Below, piece by piece: positions 7,549 through 8,250 of a stretch of 8,250 bases of DNA; the first letter of the stretch is position 1, and each line of letters opens with the position of its first letter. The stretch is from Flavobacteriales bacterium (lineage in GTDB: Bacteria > Bacteroidota > Bacteroidia > Flavobacteriales_D > Parvicellaceae): contig JALWSJ010000071.1 of NCBI GenBank assembly GCA_026993705.1, positions 1 to 8,250 on the forward strand, read 5' to 3'. Made by a program: the position numbers and the translations under genes. Under the pieces are notes generated by a model that did no database searches, was not told the DNA's origin, and was given only the letters and a program-made list of their open reading frames with translations.

Positions 7549-7840
7549 TGGGCGTTCCCTTTACGGCATAAAAAAATAGTGCAGTTCTCACTACACTATT
7601 TTTCAACGCCGTAAAGGTCGGGCTATCCACTATATCTTTTGCCCTCCAAAAGGAGGGAGGGCAAAAGGATGCCGTTCCTATCCCTAACGCGAAGAAAATG
7701 AGCGAGAAGAAAACGGAATTTATTTTTCTTAGACGATGAAAAATTCTTTTGCATAGCCCCAGCTATGGAAAAGAATTTTGAAGAAGGATAAGGAAAATAA
7801 AACCGTTTTATGCCGTTCATTTTCTTTGTGTTAGGGATAC
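7549..7840 (-). repeat. Structured intergenic repeat, copy 2 (inverted relative to copy 1)
   Basis: Read on the minus strand, this stretch follows copy 1 (122-421) block by block: ATCCCTAACAC, the module A hairpin, GCGTTAGGGATAG, GGCATCCTTTTG, a variable hairpin, GGATAGCCCGACC, and the final stem ending GGGAACGCCCA. Module A's inner stem is AAAATTCTTTT (7740-7750) with AAAAGAATTTT (7769-7779), plus CATAG/CTATG. In module B the slot at 7637-7666 holds an 11-bp GC-rich stem. The last stem is CCTTTACGGC (7558-7567) with GCCGTAAAGG (7608-7617), where A/T pairs are swapped to T/A relative to copy 1. Above it a hairpin spans 7572-7603 with one mismatch. That mismatch and the next pair after the main stem both become G-U wobbles when read on the minus strand, consistent with an RNA made from this strand. 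It starts 76 bases upstream of icmF and holds no credible gene. Confidence 0.8.
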
Positions 7841-7841
7841 A

Positions 7842-7912
7842 ATCCCTAACGCGGAATGAAATAAGTGTAAGAAAGTGGAATTTGTAGTTCTCAGACAATG
7901 AAGTTTCTTTGC
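7842..7912 (-). repeat. Truncated third copy of repeat module A
   Basis: ATCCCTAACGCG (7842-7853) begins a stretch that follows 7680-7751 of copy 2: shared blocks are GGAATTT, TCTxAGAC and AATGAA/GATGAA, then TTTCTTTGC. The match is lost near 7912, before the hairpin loop, so only half of module A remains. It abuts copy 2 head to head: GTGTTAGGGATA (7828-7839) and ATCCCTAACGC (7842-7852) are two bases apart. The unrecognised gene's stop codon follows about 20 bases further on. Confidence 0.55.
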
Positions 7913-7931
7913 TTTCACTCAATAACACTTG

Positions 7932-8250
7932 CTATTCAATAGATTTTAGCTTTGTCTTAGACACAATTAACAATCTACAGTTCAACCCTATTTCTCTCAT
8001 TAATTTTTTACACCGATTTACATAATCACCTTCATCAGGTACAATTATATTTTCAATAAAAGAGTAATCAAAAGGCAAAAAACAAGCTTCTTGTTTTGAT
8101 CCATTATCTTGTTCTTTACATTTAATTTCTTGAATAAAATTATCTTCTAGTTCATCCAATGTTTTCACTGAATTTTTTGTTAATGGTGTTGGTAGAACTC
8201 TAATAATTCTCCATTCTCTTTCCATATATTCCGCAAACCCTTCATTATTC
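7932..8250 (-). CDS. Unrecognised protein, C-terminal part only (runs off right edge)
   Basis: The frame is open from the right edge of the window to TAG at 7932-7934. The first in-window Met is at 8223-8225, but the frame stays open through NNEGFAEY before it and the sequence there looks protein-like, so the true start is probably beyond 8250. The visible part is soluble and mixed alpha/beta, with no membrane segment. Notable are EYMEREWRI near the visible start, then LPFDYSFIENIIVPDEGDY and CRLLIVSKTKLKSIE at the end. A Glu-Arg-Glu-Trp-Arg stretch followed by a computed-coordinate-like Pro-Asp segment recalls phage-resistance AbiGi or DUF2971-type proteins, but this rests on memory of the pattern and is weak. 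No partner gene is visible, and the gene sits next to repeat debris, which would fit an accessory locus. The function is unknown. Confidence 0.6.
   Translation of the reverse strand, partial: NNEGFAEYMEREWRIIRVLPTPLTKNSVKTLDELEDNFIQEIKCKEQDNGSKQEACFLPFDYSFIENIIVPDEGDYVNRCKKLMREIGLNCRLLIVSKTKLKSIE

Noticed and set aside
7246..7571. Plus-strand open frames of 60 to 95 codons across the 5' end of icmF
   Set aside because: They are antisense to a convincing conserved gene or to the repeat, with Ser/His/Asn-rich translations typical of shadow frames.
7623..7928. A 101-codon minus-strand open frame upstream of icmF
   Set aside because: It lies wholly within repeat copy 2 and the truncated third copy; its sequence follows the hairpins and shows no protein-like pattern.

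Overview
The window is AT-rich and reads as a chromosomal segment of a Bacteroidota bacterium, most likely a member of Flavobacteriaceae. The evidence is a PorP/SprF-type type IX secretion protein ending in the Cys-Pro-Ser-Phe tail common in that family, the absence of clear Shine-Dalgarno sequences, Bacteroidota-style ECF sigma and anti-sigma proteins, and a fused IcmF-type mutase. I cannot name the genus.

Layout, left to right. Bases 1-421 hold no gene but a dense block of structured repeats bounded by a GYGTTAGGGAT motif. Bases 516-3902 (+) are a tight three-gene operon: an ECF sigma factor; a 636-residue protein that looks like an anti-sigma factor fused across the periplasm to an outer-membrane beta-barrel; and a stand-alone PorP/SprF-family protein. 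A near-perfect terminator hairpin (3937-3973) separates this operon from a convergent 1144-residue gene on the minus strand (4039-7473), which encodes the fused adenosylcobalamin-dependent mutase and its G-protein chaperone (IcmF). Bases 7549-7912 hold a second copy of the roughly 300-base structured repeat in opposite orientation, plus a truncated third piece. The window ends inside an unrecognised minus-strand gene (7932 to beyond 8250) with a Glu-Arg-Glu-Trp-Arg motif.

The most interesting system is the operon. The middle gene has a cytoplasmic anti-sigma-like N-terminus, one inner-membrane helix, about 255 residues of basic, low-complexity linker, and a C-terminal domain that aligns without gaps to the first part of the downstream PorP/SprF protein (my hand count is 23 identities in 67 positions). 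The inferred model is one polypeptide that spans both membranes and reports the state of a PorP/SprF-like barrel at the outer membrane directly to a sigma factor in the cytoplasm. The architecture matches the dual membrane-spanning anti-sigma (Dma) idea described in Bacteroides, but the barrel here appears to derive from the type IX secretion partner family. The second point of interest is the repeat family: its two copies differ in sequence but keep the same stems through compensating changes, which suggests a structured RNA or a folded-DNA mobile element.
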